Source: Leguminivora glycinivorella (taxonomy: Eukaryota; Arthropoda; Insecta; Lepidoptera; Tortricidae). Taken from it: a stretch of 64,000 bases of DNA. A model generated the notes under the pieces. The model saw only the letters and a program-made list of their open reading frames with translations. It was not told where the DNA came from and made no database searches. The number at the start of each line of letters is the position of its first letter. Position 1 is the first letter of the stretch. Position numbers and translations under genes: made by a program. The stretch covers positions 15,143,549-15,207,548 of the forward strand of contig NC_062990.1 in NCBI RefSeq assembly GCF_023078275.1, given 5' to 3'. Positions 9,739 to 19,784 of this stretch are shown one piece after another.

Positions 9739-10051
9739 GCAAATAAAAAACATAGTTATCGACCACCTGGTGTCTAATGTTTTAATAAAAACAATAAAAC
9801 TACAGGTTCGTTCAACTTTAAGATTTGCATAAATTATGCTTAAGTATCTATATGCTTTTTTAGCAATATTATGACAAACCATCCTTATATGTCTTGCAAT
9901 TAGGATTAGAGTTTCATATTTGTTAACATATTGTTTTTATAATTTGAGATTAGAGATATGAAAAGTTTTAGAAGCGGCATAATTGTGTTGCTTAACTTCA
10001 AAACTGGGTAAATTCTGCTATAAGGTTGATTATCTTTCAGATCTTATTATA

Positions 10052-10230
10052 CATACATAAATACAACATACATACAATCACGCCTGTATCCCATAAAGGG
10101 GTAGGCAGAACACATGAAACTACTAAAGCTTCAGTGCCACTCTTGGCAAATAAGGGGTTGAAAGAAAACGAAACTGTGACATTGCAGTGACAGGTTGCCA
10201 GCCTCTCGCCTACGCCACAATTTAACCCAT
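10052..10230 (-). mobile_element. SINE-R, 5'-truncated
   Basis: The 3' tail (TATGTATGTATG on minus) lies at the left. It is flanked by the 11-base duplication ATCTTATTATA (10041-10051 and 10231-10241). The body shows TTGCCAAGAGTGGCACTGAA and GCGAGAGGCTGGCAACCTGT on minus. Confidence 0.85.
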
Positions 10231-10429
10231 ATCTTATTATATTTTTTACATATTCAACCTTAAAGCAGAATGGATTTACCCAGGTTTGAAGTTAAGCAAC
10301 ACAATTATTGTTACAAGCTTGTGTTCAACTTGCCTGATGGTAGGTATGTTAGTGTGCGTCAAACCGTAGAAGCTAAATTTGACCCACTTCCCGGTTTCCG
10401 ATTGAGATGAAATTTTGCACACATATATT

Positions 10430-10640
10430 ATGTAAATCACGATAATAAAAATTTTATTTACCGGAAACCTGTTAAAGAGAAAATAAAATTCACATTAGGT
10501 TCGTGCTTAAAATAAACCTTTATGGTTTTGTGGGATGAATATACGCTAAAAATGGTGGTAAACAAGTGAACGAACTGTTTTGTAAGCGGCTGACGTAGTC
10601 TATAGGTATAGACTATTCAAAATCAACAGATGTTCCAGCG
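10430..10640 (+). repeat. Module X of the composite repeat X-RepA-L
   Basis: TTTACCGGAAACCTGTTAAA, CATTAGGTTCGTGCTTAAAA and GCGGCTGACGTAGT recur inverted at 15060-15235 in the same order relative to Rep-A and element L. No frame. Confidence 0.65.
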
Positions 10641-10649
10641 TTTCCGAGC

Positions 10650-10793
10650 TCCCGAACGGATGAACCGATTTAGATTTAGTTTTTTCTGTCTAAAAGCTGA
10701 GTTAGTCGGGAGTGTTTTTAGCCATATTTCATGAAAATCGGTCAACTATGTCGCGGTCGGGGGTTTTTTCAAAATTTTAATTTTGTGGTTATC
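10650..10793 (+). repeat. Rep-A, partial
   Basis: The 3' half of the family: GAGCTCCCGAACGGATGAAC, GTTAGTCGGGAGTG, TTTCATGAAAATCGGT, CGCGGTCGGGGGTTTTTTC and the end TTTTAATTTTGTGGTTA. The left half with CCCGACGCAAAAACGACGGG is missing. Confidence 0.75.
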
Positions 10794-11262
10794 TTACATA
10801 GATTGACTGAGTCCCACGGTAAGCTCAAGAAGGCAGCTTATGTTATGGGTACTCAGACAACAATATGTATATATTTATAATATTTTACTTATACCTGTAC
10901 ATAAATATTAGACATAAATATAAATATTATGGGATCGCTGTGAAGATCCTCAGGGGGAAGTTTGTGTATGTTAAGACGATACAAGGGTCAATTCTCCATA
11001 CAACCGCTCTCGACTATTTCCTCCCTGGTTTTTGAAGATAGACCACTGATTTTTTCACCACAGATTATTATTATTTTTATCTCTGTCAGATCGTTTGATT
11101 TTTTTGATATTGTTATTTTTAGAAACGCTAGAGCCAATCAAAAATTTCCAAAGACGGCCTTGTTGATTACGGCGCAAAAAAAGGTGCGGTAATCAAAATT
11201 GGTGACAATTAGCCGAAAAATAAACGGTCCGACATAGATTATTTTATTGTTTTTTTGCGATA
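10794..11262 (+). repeat. Element L, left copy (unclassified long interspersed repeat)
   Basis: Diagnostic words are AAGGCAGCTTATGTTATGGG, GGGATCGCTGTGAAGATCCT, CTCGACTATTTCCTCCCTGG and GGTGACAATTAGCCGAAAAA. Inverted copy at 13646-14458 and a split copy at 54.04/56.86 kb. The 76-codon frame inside is poor and not conserved in the other copies. Confidence 0.7.
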
Positions 11263-11273
11263 AATAAATATAA

Positions 11274-11562
11274 GAAGATCATAGCATCCCATACATTAAA
11301 ATGCGACCGCCTGAGGACGTGCATACACTACACCACACATAGATGGCGCCACAAAAAATGTCTTGTAGCTTTCTATTATACTTGTAGATGGCGTTAAGTT
11401 AATTTTGACATAGATTTATGTCTCAAAAGTGACACTTAACGCCAATCTACAAATAATCGATGGCAACAAGACATTTTCTGTGGCGCTATCTATGTGTGGT
11501 GTAGTGTATGCGCGTTCTTAGGCGGTCGCATTTTATTGTAGGTATGGGATGGTATGATCTTT
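11274..11562. mobile_element. Foldback element with about 130-bp arms
   Basis: AAGATCATAGCATCCCATAC, AAAATGCGACCGCCTGAGGA, CATACACTACACCACACATA and ATGGCG read the same on the complement from the right end. The arms nearly meet at about 11418, so the RNA would form one long hairpin. No clear duplication at the ends. Confidence 0.8.
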
Positions 11563-11833
11563 AATCTATGGTAAGACTAAAAGAGGACTAAACATCACAT
11601 CAAAATCAAATTCATAATCTCGAATAGGGTTTGTCATTTAAAAAACAAATCGCTACGTCTTTTCTATTCCCTCTTAAATCGTTGCCGAGTCGATGATTTT
11701 ATGAATGAACTTTAATGAATGGGAGTAACGGCCGCCTCCCACGCAAGTGAAACTTCAAAACCTGTTTTGTCTTGAATGAAATAGACGTATGGCCATGTGT
11801 GGACGTTATTTTAGAGTTCTATTTATATACTAA

Positions 11834-12022
11834 CTAGCTTTTGCCCGCGGCTTCGCTCGCGTTAGAAAGAGACAAAAGTAGCCTATGTCACTCTCCATCC
11901 CTTCAACTATCTCCACTTAAAAAACCACGTCAATTCGTCGCTCCGTTTTGCCGTGAAAGACGGACAAACAAACGGACACACACACTTTCCCATTTATAAT
12001 ACACTTATTAATATAGTATGGA
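11834..12022 (-). mobile_element. Lep1-type Helitron
   Basis: Minus-strand copy: CTAG at the left with GCCCGCGGCTTCGCTCGCG beside it, and the TCCATACT end at the right. Confidence 0.8.
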
Positions 12023-12060
12023 CTAAGTAATCTACTAAGACGATTTTTATACTAATATTT

Positions 12061-12259
12061 ATAACCCCTGACGCAAAAACAAGAGGGGGTGTTATAAATT
12101 TGACGTGTCTGTCTGTTTGTATGTGCGTCTGTCTGTGGCATCGTAGCTCCCGGACGGAAGAACCTGAAAGCTGAATTAGTCGGGAGTGTTCTCAGCCATG
12201 TTTCATGAAAATCGCTCCACTATGTCGGGGTTTTTTCAAAATTTTAATTTTGTGGTTAG
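12061..12259 (+). repeat. Rep-A with internal deletions
   Basis: CCCTGACGCAAAAACAAGAG, GTGTTATAAATTTGACGTGT, (GTCT)n, then CGGGAGTGTTCTCAGCCATG and TTTTAATTTTGTGGTTAG. Confidence 0.75.
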
Positions 12260-12297
12260 ATTTTTACAAGCAGTCTGTTTCGTCTTTTATATTTAGA

Positions 12298-12610
12298 CTA
12301 GTTTTTGTCCGCGGCTTCGCGCGCGTTAAATTCGAAAATTGCGGAATGCTCTATACAACCCCCCCCCCCCCCCCTATTAGAGAAGTAGAGAGTTAGTCCG
12401 TTTTCACACTACACGATCCGATATCGGAAGTCGGAAAGATTTCAATAGAAAAAATCCAAGATGGCGCCTGTAATGTATGGGATATCGGTCCGACATCCGA
12501 TATCGGATCGGATAATGTGAAAACGCACTTAGAAAGAGACAAAAAATGGCCTTTGTCATGGCCTACATCATTATATAATATTAAGTAATAAGTATAAGTA
12601 CTTATGGATT
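12298..12610 (-). mobile_element. Helitron fragment interrupted by MITE-H2, with a 16-base poly-C tract
   Basis: CTAG and TCCGCGGCTTCGCGCGCG start the left end. The body has AAATTCGAAAATTGCGGAAT, also found in the longer copy at 44867, then C16 at 12359-12374. After the MITE at 12396-12528 the Helitron body resumes with AGAAAGAGACAAAAAATGGC. Confidence 0.65.
12396..12528. mobile_element. MITE-H2 (133 bp, TTA duplication)
   Basis: Ends GTCCGTTTTCACAC and GTGAAAACGCAC with CGATCCGATATCGG inner arms. TTA occurs at 12393-12395 and 12529-12531. The 3-bp TTA site points to a Harbinger-type transposase. Confidence 0.75.
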
Positions 12611-12665
12611 ATGTATGAACTGCCTATAATATATATTTTATAGTTACTTAAACATGTGCAATACC

Positions 12666-12930
12666 CCGGCTCGCACCAATGAGTTTTTCGCAATTTATGT
12701 GCGAAATGTCATTTGATATTTGCCAGTCGCTTTTCGGTGAAGGAAAACATCGTGAGGAAACCGGACTAATTCCAATAAGGTCTAGTTTACCCTTCGAGTT
12801 GGAAGGTCAGATGGCAGTCGCTTTCGTAAAAACTTGTGCCTACTCCAAATCTTGGGATTAGTTGTCAAAGAGAACTCCAGGCTCCCATGAGCCGTGGCAA
12901 ATGCCGGGATAACGCAAGGAGGATGATGAT
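12666..12930 (+). mobile_element. SINE-C, 5'-truncated
   Basis: Starts inside the head at CCCGGCTCGCACCAATGAG and ends GCAAGGAGGATGATGAT. It keeps the family body, including GCCAAATC-like CTTGGGATTAGTTGTCAAAG. Confidence 0.8.
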
Positions 12931-13159
12931 TTACTTAACAATGCGTAGGCAGTATTTGTACTACTTGTGTTGCGCATGCGCAGATCATGCATGAGGTAAG
13001 TTGGCACTTGACCCTCGCCCACTGCGTCCGGTGGCAATTATAATGATTCGACTTTCTTATACGTCATCATGTGTGGAAAGGTTACGTAAATTGTACAGTT
13101 TAAAATCTTTGTAATATGATAGATTTTGCCGTTTGACCTACTTTAAGAAAGAAGTACCT

Positions 13160-13622
13160 ACATAAGTATGGCACACAAATGGTCTCGCCGGAAGATCAGC
13201 GCTGACTTTGTGGTTAGCATTACGCTGAGGATTAGATACAGGGTGTAACAAAAATGGTGGTGATCCGTTTAAGGGCGTATTCAGTATCGTATTCTCATCA
13301 GGAAAAAGTAGGATAAAATTTTTTTTTGCAAAAAATTTTTTTATCTTTGTATGGAGATTCGACCGATTCGCGCGGCCCGGCTCATACAAAAGTGAAAATT
13401 TTGTTGCGAAAAAAAAAATTTCTTCTACTTTTTCCTGATAAGAATACGATACTGAGTACGCCCTTAAACGGATCACCACCATTTTTGTTACACTCTGTAT
13501 GTGTTTGTTTTCTTTGTTTTTTAATTATTCATTTTTCTTGTATCTTTTGAATGTTCTTGTATTATTTTATATGTGTTGTATCTTGTTTATCACGAATAAA
13601 TGATTTGTATTGTATTGTTTTA
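13160..13622 (+). mobile_element. LINE 3' end split by a palindromic MITE
   Basis: ATGGTCTCGCCGGAAGATCA and TTAGCATTACGCTGAGG at left, and a 3' UTR ending AATAAATGATTTGTATTGTA at right, are contiguous at 18925-19085. The insertion at 13239 separates them. No protein frame remains, so the clade is unknown. Confidence 0.6.
13239..13497. mobile_element. Palindromic MITE flanked by TA (259 bp)
   Basis: CAGGGTGTAACAAAAATGGT, GGTGATCCGTTTAAGGGCGT and CAGTATCGTATTCTCATCAG recur inverted from the right end. TA lies on both sides (13237, 13498), as for Tc1/mariner-type targets. The core is a poly-T/poly-A rich loop. Confidence 0.8.
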
Positions 13623-13645
13623 TAAATTAAGCGAGGCCAACGTTG

Positions 13646-14458
13646 TTAAGACGCTACAGGAGCGAAAATGCTAAAATCTAAAGCAGCCGCTCTTTCAATT
13701 TGGGAATTATAGTTAAATATACTAGTGTTATTAACTAGATTTATCGAAAAAAAATTGTCCATTAAGAACAACTCAGTTATAAGATATTGCGAAATTTTTT
13801 TTAAAATCGAGGTTCCGCTTTCGACTGTTTCCTCCTTCAAAACTAAATCAATTGTAACGAAATTTGAGCATCTGAATAACAATAAAATAATCTATGTCGG
13901 ACTTTTTAGTTTTTGGCTAATTGTCACCACTTTTGAATACCATACCTTTTTTTTACGCCATAATCAATAACGCCGTTTTTGGAAAATTTTGATGGGCTCT
14001 AGCGACTTTAAAAATAAAAATATCAAAAAAAAATCAAACGATCTGACAGAGATAAAAATAATAATAATCTGTGGTGAAAAAATCAGTGGTCTATCTTTAA
14101 AAACCAGGGAGGAAATAGTCGAGAGCGTTTGTATAGAGAATTGACCCCTCTTGTATCGTCTTAACATACTCAAACTTCCCCTGAGGATTTTCACAGCGAT
14201 CCCATGACATTTTGATTTATGTCTATGATATGTACAGGTATATACATACACATGCATACATACAATCACGCCTATTTCCCATAAAGGGGTAGGCAGAGCA
14301 CATGAAACTGCTAAAGTTACAGTGCCACTCTTGGCAAATAATGGGTTGAAAGAAAACGAAACTGTGACACTACAGGTATATGTAAGTAAAATATTATAAA
14401 TATATATTGTTGTCTGAGTACCCATAACATAAGCCGCCTTCTTGAGCTTAGTGTTAGA
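13646..14458 (-). repeat. Element L, right copy (interrupted by SINE-R)
   Basis: Reverse-complement of the copy at 10794, extending further at its 3' side (to GACGCTACAGGAGCGAAAAT at 13650, with TAACTAGATTTATCG at 13733). The SINE-R at 14244-14371 is a later insertion. Frames here (for example 167 codons from 14467) are not preserved in other copies. Confidence 0.7.
14244..14371 (-). mobile_element. SINE-R, 5'-truncated
   Basis: Flanked by the 10-base duplication ACAGGTATAT (14234-14243, 14372-14381). Only the 3' half of the SINE is present. Confidence 0.85.
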
Positions 14459-14704
14459 TAACCACAAAATTAAAATTATGAAAAACCTCCCGACCGCGAC
14501 ATAGTTGACCGAATTTCATGAAACATGGCTAAGAACACTCCCGACTAACTCAGCTTTTAGACAAAAAAAAAACTAAATCTAAATCGGTTCATCCGTTCGG
14601 GAGCTAAGATGCCACAGACATACACGCACACAGACGGACAGACAAACAGACAGACAGACACGTCAAACTTATAACACCCCGTCGTTTTTGCGTCGGGGGT
14701 TAAA
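14458..14704 (-). repeat. Rep-A, near full length
   Basis: Runs from ACCACAAAATTAAAATTATG through GACCGCGACATAG and (CAGA)n to CACCCCGTCGTTTTTGCGTC and GGGGGTTA. Confidence 0.8.
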
Positions 14705-14710
14705 AACTAA

Positions 14711-14963
14711 CATACATACATACAATCACGCCTGTATTCCCATAAAGAGGTAGGCAGAGCACATGAAACTACTAAAGCTTCAGGGCCACTCTTGGCAAAT
14801 AAGGGGTTAAAAGAAAACGAAACTGTGGCATTGCAGTGAAAGGTTGCCAGCCTCTCGCCTACACCACAATTTGACCCATATCCCATAGTAGCCTTCTACG
14901 ACACTCACGGGAAGAAAGGGGGTGGTGAAATTCTTAACCCGTCACCAGTGTCACCACACAGGC
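14711..14963 (-). mobile_element. SINE-R, near full length
   Basis: Bounded by the 9-base duplication AAAAACTAA (14702-14710, 14964-14972). It contains the 5' part (CGGGAAGAAAGGGGGTGGTG and AACCCGTCACCAG on plus) missing from most copies. Confidence 0.85.
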
Positions 14964-15059
14964 AAAAACTAAGAAGAAGGTTAAAAACTAAGAAGTCTTA
15001 TAACTCTTCTAAATTGGATCTGAATTCTAAACGCTCCGTAACAATTGAACATCTGTAGA

Positions 15060-15235
15060 TTTTGAAGGGTCCATACTACCTATAAACTACGTCAGCCGCT
15101 CACAAAACAGTTCGTTCACTTTTTTACCACCATTTTTAGTGTATAACGCAAAACCATAAAGGTTTATTTTAAGCACGGACCTAATGTGAGTTTTATTTTC
15201 TCTTTAACAGGTTTCCGGTAAATAAGTTATAAAAC
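15060..15235 (-). repeat. Module X, inverted copy
   Basis: Matches 10430-10620 inverted: ACTACGTCAGCCGC, AACAGTTCGTTCACTT, ACAGGTTTCCGGTAAATAA. Confidence 0.65.
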
Positions 15236-15394
15236 GGAGAGCATTAAACTAACCGACTATATTCTCGAAATATTAGCTTCGTAATAGCCATGAACGACGT
15301 AATGAGACCGTTGTAGTCTAAGAGGTCGCTGCGAAAAAGGTGTGCAATTTATAGAAAGCTCTACAAAGCCCGCCATGCCTGTAGCTTACACAAC
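15236..15394. other. No recognised feature
   Basis: Short non-repetitive spacer with no supported frame. Confidence 0.4.
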
Positions 15395-15835
15395 AGACAT
15401 GTTTTTTTATACCACGTCGGTGGCAAACAGGTATACGGCCCGCCTGATGGAAAGCGGTCATCGTAACCTATGGACGCCTGCAACTCAAGGGGTGTCACAT
15501 GCGCGTTGCCGACCCATTAGACACTTGTACACTCCTTTTTTGAAGAACCCCATACTGTAGTTCATCGGGAATAGCATCCCGAGCTCATTCCACAGCCAGA
15601 GCGTTCGTGGGAGGAAATTTCTCTGAAACCGCACGGTGCGCGACCATTTATGTTGCAAGGTGTGTGGATGAGCGCCCTGTCGATGGCGAGCGGTGCGATG
15701 ATGCGGTAGTTTATTTGCCAGTACTGTTGTATGTATCTGGCATGCCAGTAGTGCAGGCGTGTGATTTGCAGGACTAATGTGCCATATTTTTCAGACAGTA
15801 AACAGGTTGAATCTTTGTCGTTAGAAGTCAAAGTG
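15395..15835 (-). pseudogene. Poly(A)-tailed LINE, 3' end with RT C-terminus (frameshifted)
   Basis: Read on the minus strand it ends in poly-A (T7 near 15400 on plus). It codes in two phases for APLAIDRALIHTPCNINGR and then NFLPRTLWLWNELGM and FFKKGVYKCLMGRQRACDT before a stop. The second phase is the C-terminus of an RT also seen, decayed, at 47.2-47.69 kb and 55.19-55.5 kb (KGVYKFL and GWQRACDT, and LYKFLMSRVGNAHVP). The phase change shows at least one frameshift. The clade is uncertain: non-LTR, probably Jockey- or CR1-like. Confidence 0.6.
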
Positions 15836-16134
15836 ACGTTAAGTGCAAAGAGATACTTGACTCAAAACAAAACTGACCTACCATGTGAATTGTAAAGTAG
15901 TAAACATTGTAAAACACATGTAAATACATGGGTTATTTAGTTGCCAACTTGTGTCGCAAATTTTCTACCTTTCGCACTATAAACTATTAGATTTTTATCA
16001 AAAATGCCGATAAGCCGTAGGATTTCTACGTAAGCATTAACATTTAGCTGTCAGTCGTTATCATGGTTTTACAGTTACTTAGTATGCTAATAAACCCTAT
16101 TATTATAGTATTGTATATTTTATTCTCTCCCTAC
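15836..16134. other. No recognised feature
   Basis: AT-rich spacer without frames or visible repeats. Confidence 0.45.
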
Positions 16135-16136
16135 TA

Positions 16137-16902
16137 CAGTGAAACCTGGTTAAGTGGGACCTGGATAAGTGAGAAACCTCTTTAGCTGGGACCCAAGGTA
16201 CGGTCCCGGCACTTTCGCACCTATTTACCTCTGTTAGTGAGACAAAACAGACCTCTATAACTGAGATTAGCCTTTTCGATTTTTTAGTCACATTTCCCTC
16301 TATTAGTGAGACAGAGTTTGTATTTTACCTCTGTTACTGAGACTATATTTGTATATTCACTTAATTGTTTGTTAAGAATTTTATAGAAATTTACCTCTGT
16401 ATCTGAGATACAGTCAATCTATGACTTCTGTAATTTGAACTTTATTGAAAATCTATTTCCATATTTTTAATAATTCTTAGCCCATCTGTAAATTACGCGA
16501 TTGATTCTTTGTGTTTAGGTGAGTTTAAGGGTTTTCTTGGTTATTTTAAGTAATTAAAACTAAAATTTCGATTTGTAACATAAAAATTATAAAAAAAATA
16601 TAAGTAACTTTCATTATAAAATTTCTATGACACAATGACATTAAAGTCTTATATATTATTTAAAGACAAGGCTTAAATACCTTTTCTTTTAGTATGCAAC
16701 TAATAATAACTATATGAAAAACACCTTATCACCTCTATAACTGATACATCCCCCTATTCTGGCCTCTATTAGTGATACCCTCTGTAAGTGAGACAAACTT
16801 TGTATTATACCTATCTAACTGAGACCCTGAATAAGTGGAATACCTCTTTAAGTGAGATAAATTTTGTCGTCCCTTGAAGTCTCACTTATCCAGGTTTCAC
16901 TG
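16137..16902. mobile_element. Pogo/Tigger-type non-autonomous transposon with internal motif array
   Basis: Ends CAGTGAAACCTGGTTAAGTG and the complement of CAGTGAAACCTGGATAAGTG, flanked by TA on both sides (16135-16136, 16903-16904). Inside are about 10-12 copies of a motif close to CCTCTGTTAGTGAGAC, all on the plus strand, in two clusters (16150-16415 and 16730-16865). The complementary orientation occurs only in the right terminus. There is no transposase frame. Terminal words and TA target suit the pogo branch of Tc1/mariner. Confidence 0.8.
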
Positions 16903-16984
16903 TATTATATATTTTATTCTATCAGCTTGCAAATATGTTCGGTCTAACCTAAATGACTACAAAACATACGGTGAATAAAGTCAA

Positions 16985-17348
16985 AGATTGTCACGCAGAC
17001 ATAACCTCCTAGTACCATCGCGACGCAGACTAGCAAAGGCCCGCAAGATGCTCGATGTTGTCGGACCTAACCTATATAACTGTGTACCCACAGACATTAA
17101 GAATGCTCCGAGTGATGCTATATTTACTAAAAAACTTAAAAGCATGCTTATTGAATTAGCATGCTACAATATAAACGAATTTCTGAATAGGGGTCGTTGC
17201 ACTCACTGAAATAATATTGTACTAAGCAGTTTGAATATGCCTATATGTACCTGTATATAAAATATATTTCTGTAAAATAACACGTTTTAGTTATAAGATT
17301 ATTTGTTATTGAATGTTTATAAATAAAATATCTGAATCTGAATCTGAA
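16985..17348 (+). pseudogene. Jockey-type LINE, 3' end fragment
   Basis: The frame from 16988 reads HNLLVPSRRRLAKARKML, then VGPNLYNCVPTDIKNAPSDA and KKLKSMLIELACYNINEFLN before a stop at 17209. The NL(x)VP...GP.LYN.(L/V)P..I...F...LK..L pattern is the C-terminal tail of Jockey/CR1-type LINE proteins. The 3' UTR follows, with AATAAAATATC and a (TGAATC)n tail. The upstream RT is missing (5' truncation). It may belong to the same clade as the fragment at 1-690, but the regions do not overlap, so this cannot be tested here. Confidence 0.75.
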
Positions 17349-17447
17349 TTGAAATGTCTAAATTGTTCTTTTTTGTTGCTCTAAATAAACCAGCTATTCG
17401 AATCAAATACGAGTAAATAAGTTAAACTTTTTCTAAGAAATTATTCT

Positions 17448-17575
17448 ACAAAATTGTCGGCTAATTGTCGGGACTGTCTCGTTGACTATAATAGTATCGT
17501 AACAAAACACCTATACGTTAGTGGCCTTTTTACCTCGATATATGTTGACCACAGGGTTACTTTAATATTTTTTTA
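17448..17575 (+). repeat. LTR-like direct repeat, copy 1
   Basis: GTCGGCTAATTGTCGGGACT, TCGTTGACTATAATAGTATC and GTAACAAAACACCTATACGT match 17998-18120 with few changes. Confidence 0.55.
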
Positions 17576-17689
17576 TAACCATTCTTACATACGTTAATTT
17601 ATACACTTAGTATACTTTGGTGACCTAACTTTGTGTGTTGGAAATTAGAATAATTATGATTTTTTATTTCGAAGCACCTACTCTTTTTG

Positions 17690-17862
17690 ATTATGTTTTT
17701 TATTTCCGCTACCCAAAGGTTGTCTGGTAGAGATCGCTCTTTAGCGATAAGACCGCCTGTTGTCTGCCTCTATTTATAATCATTTGTTTTGTCTCCACTG
17801 TATCTTTTGCTGAGGTGTGCCAATACTGCCAATAAAGAATATTATATCTATCTATCTATCTT
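17690..17862 (+). mobile_element. LINE 3' UTR fragment with (TATC)n tail
   Basis: CGCTACCCAAAGGTTGTCTG, GAGATCGCTCTTTAGCGATA and AATAAAGAATATTATATC then (TATC)n. Related sequence lies on the minus strand at 23432-23480. Confidence 0.55.
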
Positions 17863-17989
17863 TGTCTAGTCACTCTCTATCAAATGAATTTATGAATTAC
17901 TAAAACATGCATTTTTATTGTTAGTCATCTATTAAACTTCTTTTTAACATGTGCCACAGCAATTCTTCTGACAAACCATGCTTTTGATG

Positions 17990-18205
17990 CTTTTAAATTG
18001 TCGGTCGGTGCTTTTAAATTGTCGGCTAGTTTTCGGGGCTAGCTCGTTGACTATAATAGTATCGTAACAAAACACCTATATGTTAGTGGCCTCTTTGCCT
18101 CGATATATGGCGACCACAAGGACCTCGACCGCGAGTTGAGTATAAACGGGTCACTGTATGAAAACTGTTCAATAAACTAAGGCTTATTTATTGCATTTGA
18201 GTGTA
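17990..18205 (+). repeat. LTR-like direct repeat, copy 2
   Basis: After the block shared with 17448 it continues with GAGTTGAGTATAAACGGGTC and TTCAATAAACTAAGGCTTAT, which look like a TATA box and polyadenylation signal of an LTR U3/R region. No TG...CA ends or gag/pol nearby, so a solo or fragmentary LTR is only inferred. Confidence 0.45.
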
Positions 18206-18264
18206 GTATATTTTTCTATATTTCGATGTGTCCGTTATATGTACTCTTTAGCAAATAAATACTT

Positions 18265-18768
18265 CAATATCTGGGCGACCGAGCTTCGCTCGGTTCTGTT
18301 TCGTATCCTTGACATGTGTCGCCATCTAGTTCAAAAATGAATAGTACCTACATCGAGCGAAAGAATTCTAAGCCTTAACAACACAACTACTCCACACGAG
18401 ATGGCGCGCATTTCGCCACAAAAACTCAAATAGTGTATTTTTCTATTCGTTTTAGCCTTGACCTGTGTCGCCATCTAGTGTTTGCAATAAATAGTACTTA
18501 CATCGACCGAAAGAATTCTGTCTTAACAGTACAACTACTGCACACGAGATGGCGCGCGAAGAAAAACGCATGAAAACTCGAAAATTCGCGTTTTCCGGGA
18601 CCTAAGGATAAGTTAGACCGATTTTTCACCCCCAAAAACCCCCACATAACAAATTTCAGCGAAATCGTTAGAGCGGTTTCCGAGATCGTCAGTGTAAATA
18701 AATATATAAATAAATAAATAAATAAATATACAAGAATTGCTCGTTTAAAAGTATAAGATTAATGTAGA
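18265..18768 (+). repeat. GCTTCGCTCGG repeat with an internal 145-bp duplication
   Basis: Begins GGGCGACCGAGCTTCGCTCG. Two tandem sub-units (18312-18421, 18460-18560) each carry TGTGTCGCCATCTAGT, GAAAGAATTCT and CACACGAGATGGCGCGC. It ends AAATTTCAGCGAAATCGTTA, (AAAT)n and ACAAGAATTGCTCG. Other copies at 20316 and 35779. Confidence 0.65.
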
Positions 18769-18914
18769 AATTACATTTAGTAACACACGCGCAGCACGGT
18801 CTTTTCAAGTGTCATTCATGACATTTAACGCGCAGGCCGAATACAAGATGGCGCGCTCCCAATGGACGCATTCAGGATACTGTTAAGGCCGTGCTGCACG
18901 TTTGCGTCCGTGGC

Positions 18915-19092
18915 CCACAAAATGGTCTCGCCGGAAGATCAGCGCTGACCTTATGGTTAGCAATATGCTGAGGCGGGACCATTTCGTGGTAAACAATATT
19001 TATGCTGTATTTTTATAACCATTTTGTTTGTATTTTTTATGTCTGTCTATCATGAATAAATGATTTGTGTTTATTTGTATTGTAGTGTAGAA
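18915..19092 (+). mobile_element. LINE 3' end
   Basis: ATGGTCTCGCCGGAAGATCA to GAATAAATGATTTGTGTTTA; the uninterrupted form of the sequence at 13160-13622. Confidence 0.6.
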
Positions 19093-19310
19093 TAGAGGGT
19101 AAGGTACCAGTGCTTGACAGTAAAATGCCACTGAATCTTAAGTAGTCAATACATGTGGCAGAAGGACATCACAAACCTACTTACATACCTAAACATACTT
19201 ATTTTAGGTTATTTTCCTTTGATTAAATTCCCTTTGTCCTTATTTAAATCTAATAAGACGAGCAATTCTTGTATATTTGTTTATTTATAGGAACCAATGA
19301 GTACAATCCA

Positions 19311-19466
19311 GGCCCCGTAGCCGAATGGCATTTCTCCGACGCCAAACGAAAGCGATACGCCGCTGGCTCTGTCGCGCCAATACGCAAGCGCGATAGAGAT
19401 AGATATCTACTAGCGCTTCGTTTCGTGAGCGTTTCGTGAGCGATTGTGCCATTCGGCTAGCCACCC
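19311..19466 (+). mobile_element. 156-bp GCCGAATGGCA element, copy 1
   Basis: Runs from GGCCCCGTAGCCGAATGGCA to TGCCATTCGGCTAGCCACCC. The inner 13 bases TAGCCGAATGGCA/TGCCATTCGGCTA are a perfect inverted repeat. The first, TAGCCGAATGG, also fits the tRNA A-box consensus TRGYNNANNGG. It is identical over all 156 bases, inverted, to 23271-23426. Confidence 0.8.
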
Positions 19467-19601
19467 AGGTCTCTTTAAAACAAGTGTAAATAGGTATCTC
19501 ATAGGTAAGCGTGCTCCACCGTAGACCGCATCATCACTTACCATCAGGTGTGATCGTAGTCAAACGTCTACCTATTCATACTAAAAAAATAAAAATAAAT
19601 A

Positions 19602-19721
19602 CTAGCTTTTGCCCGCGGCTTCGCTCGCGTTAGAATGAGACAAAAAGTAGCCTATGTCACTCTCCATCCTTTGAACTATCTACAGACACACATACTTTCC
19701 CATTTATAATATTAGTATGGA
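19602..19721 (-). mobile_element. Lep1-type Helitron, internally deleted
   Basis: CTAG end at left, TCCATACT end at right, A/T flanks. The middle (TCCACTTAAAAAATCACG region) is missing. Confidence 0.75.
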
Positions 19722-19784
19722 TTAGTATTAGTATAGTATTAGTATTAATATGGATACCGGCGATATCGGAAACATTTCGAACCC

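Noticed and set aside
13964..14467. 167-codon minus-strand frame
   Set aside because: It passes through element L and a SINE-R insertion with its own target duplication, so it cannot be an ancestral gene.
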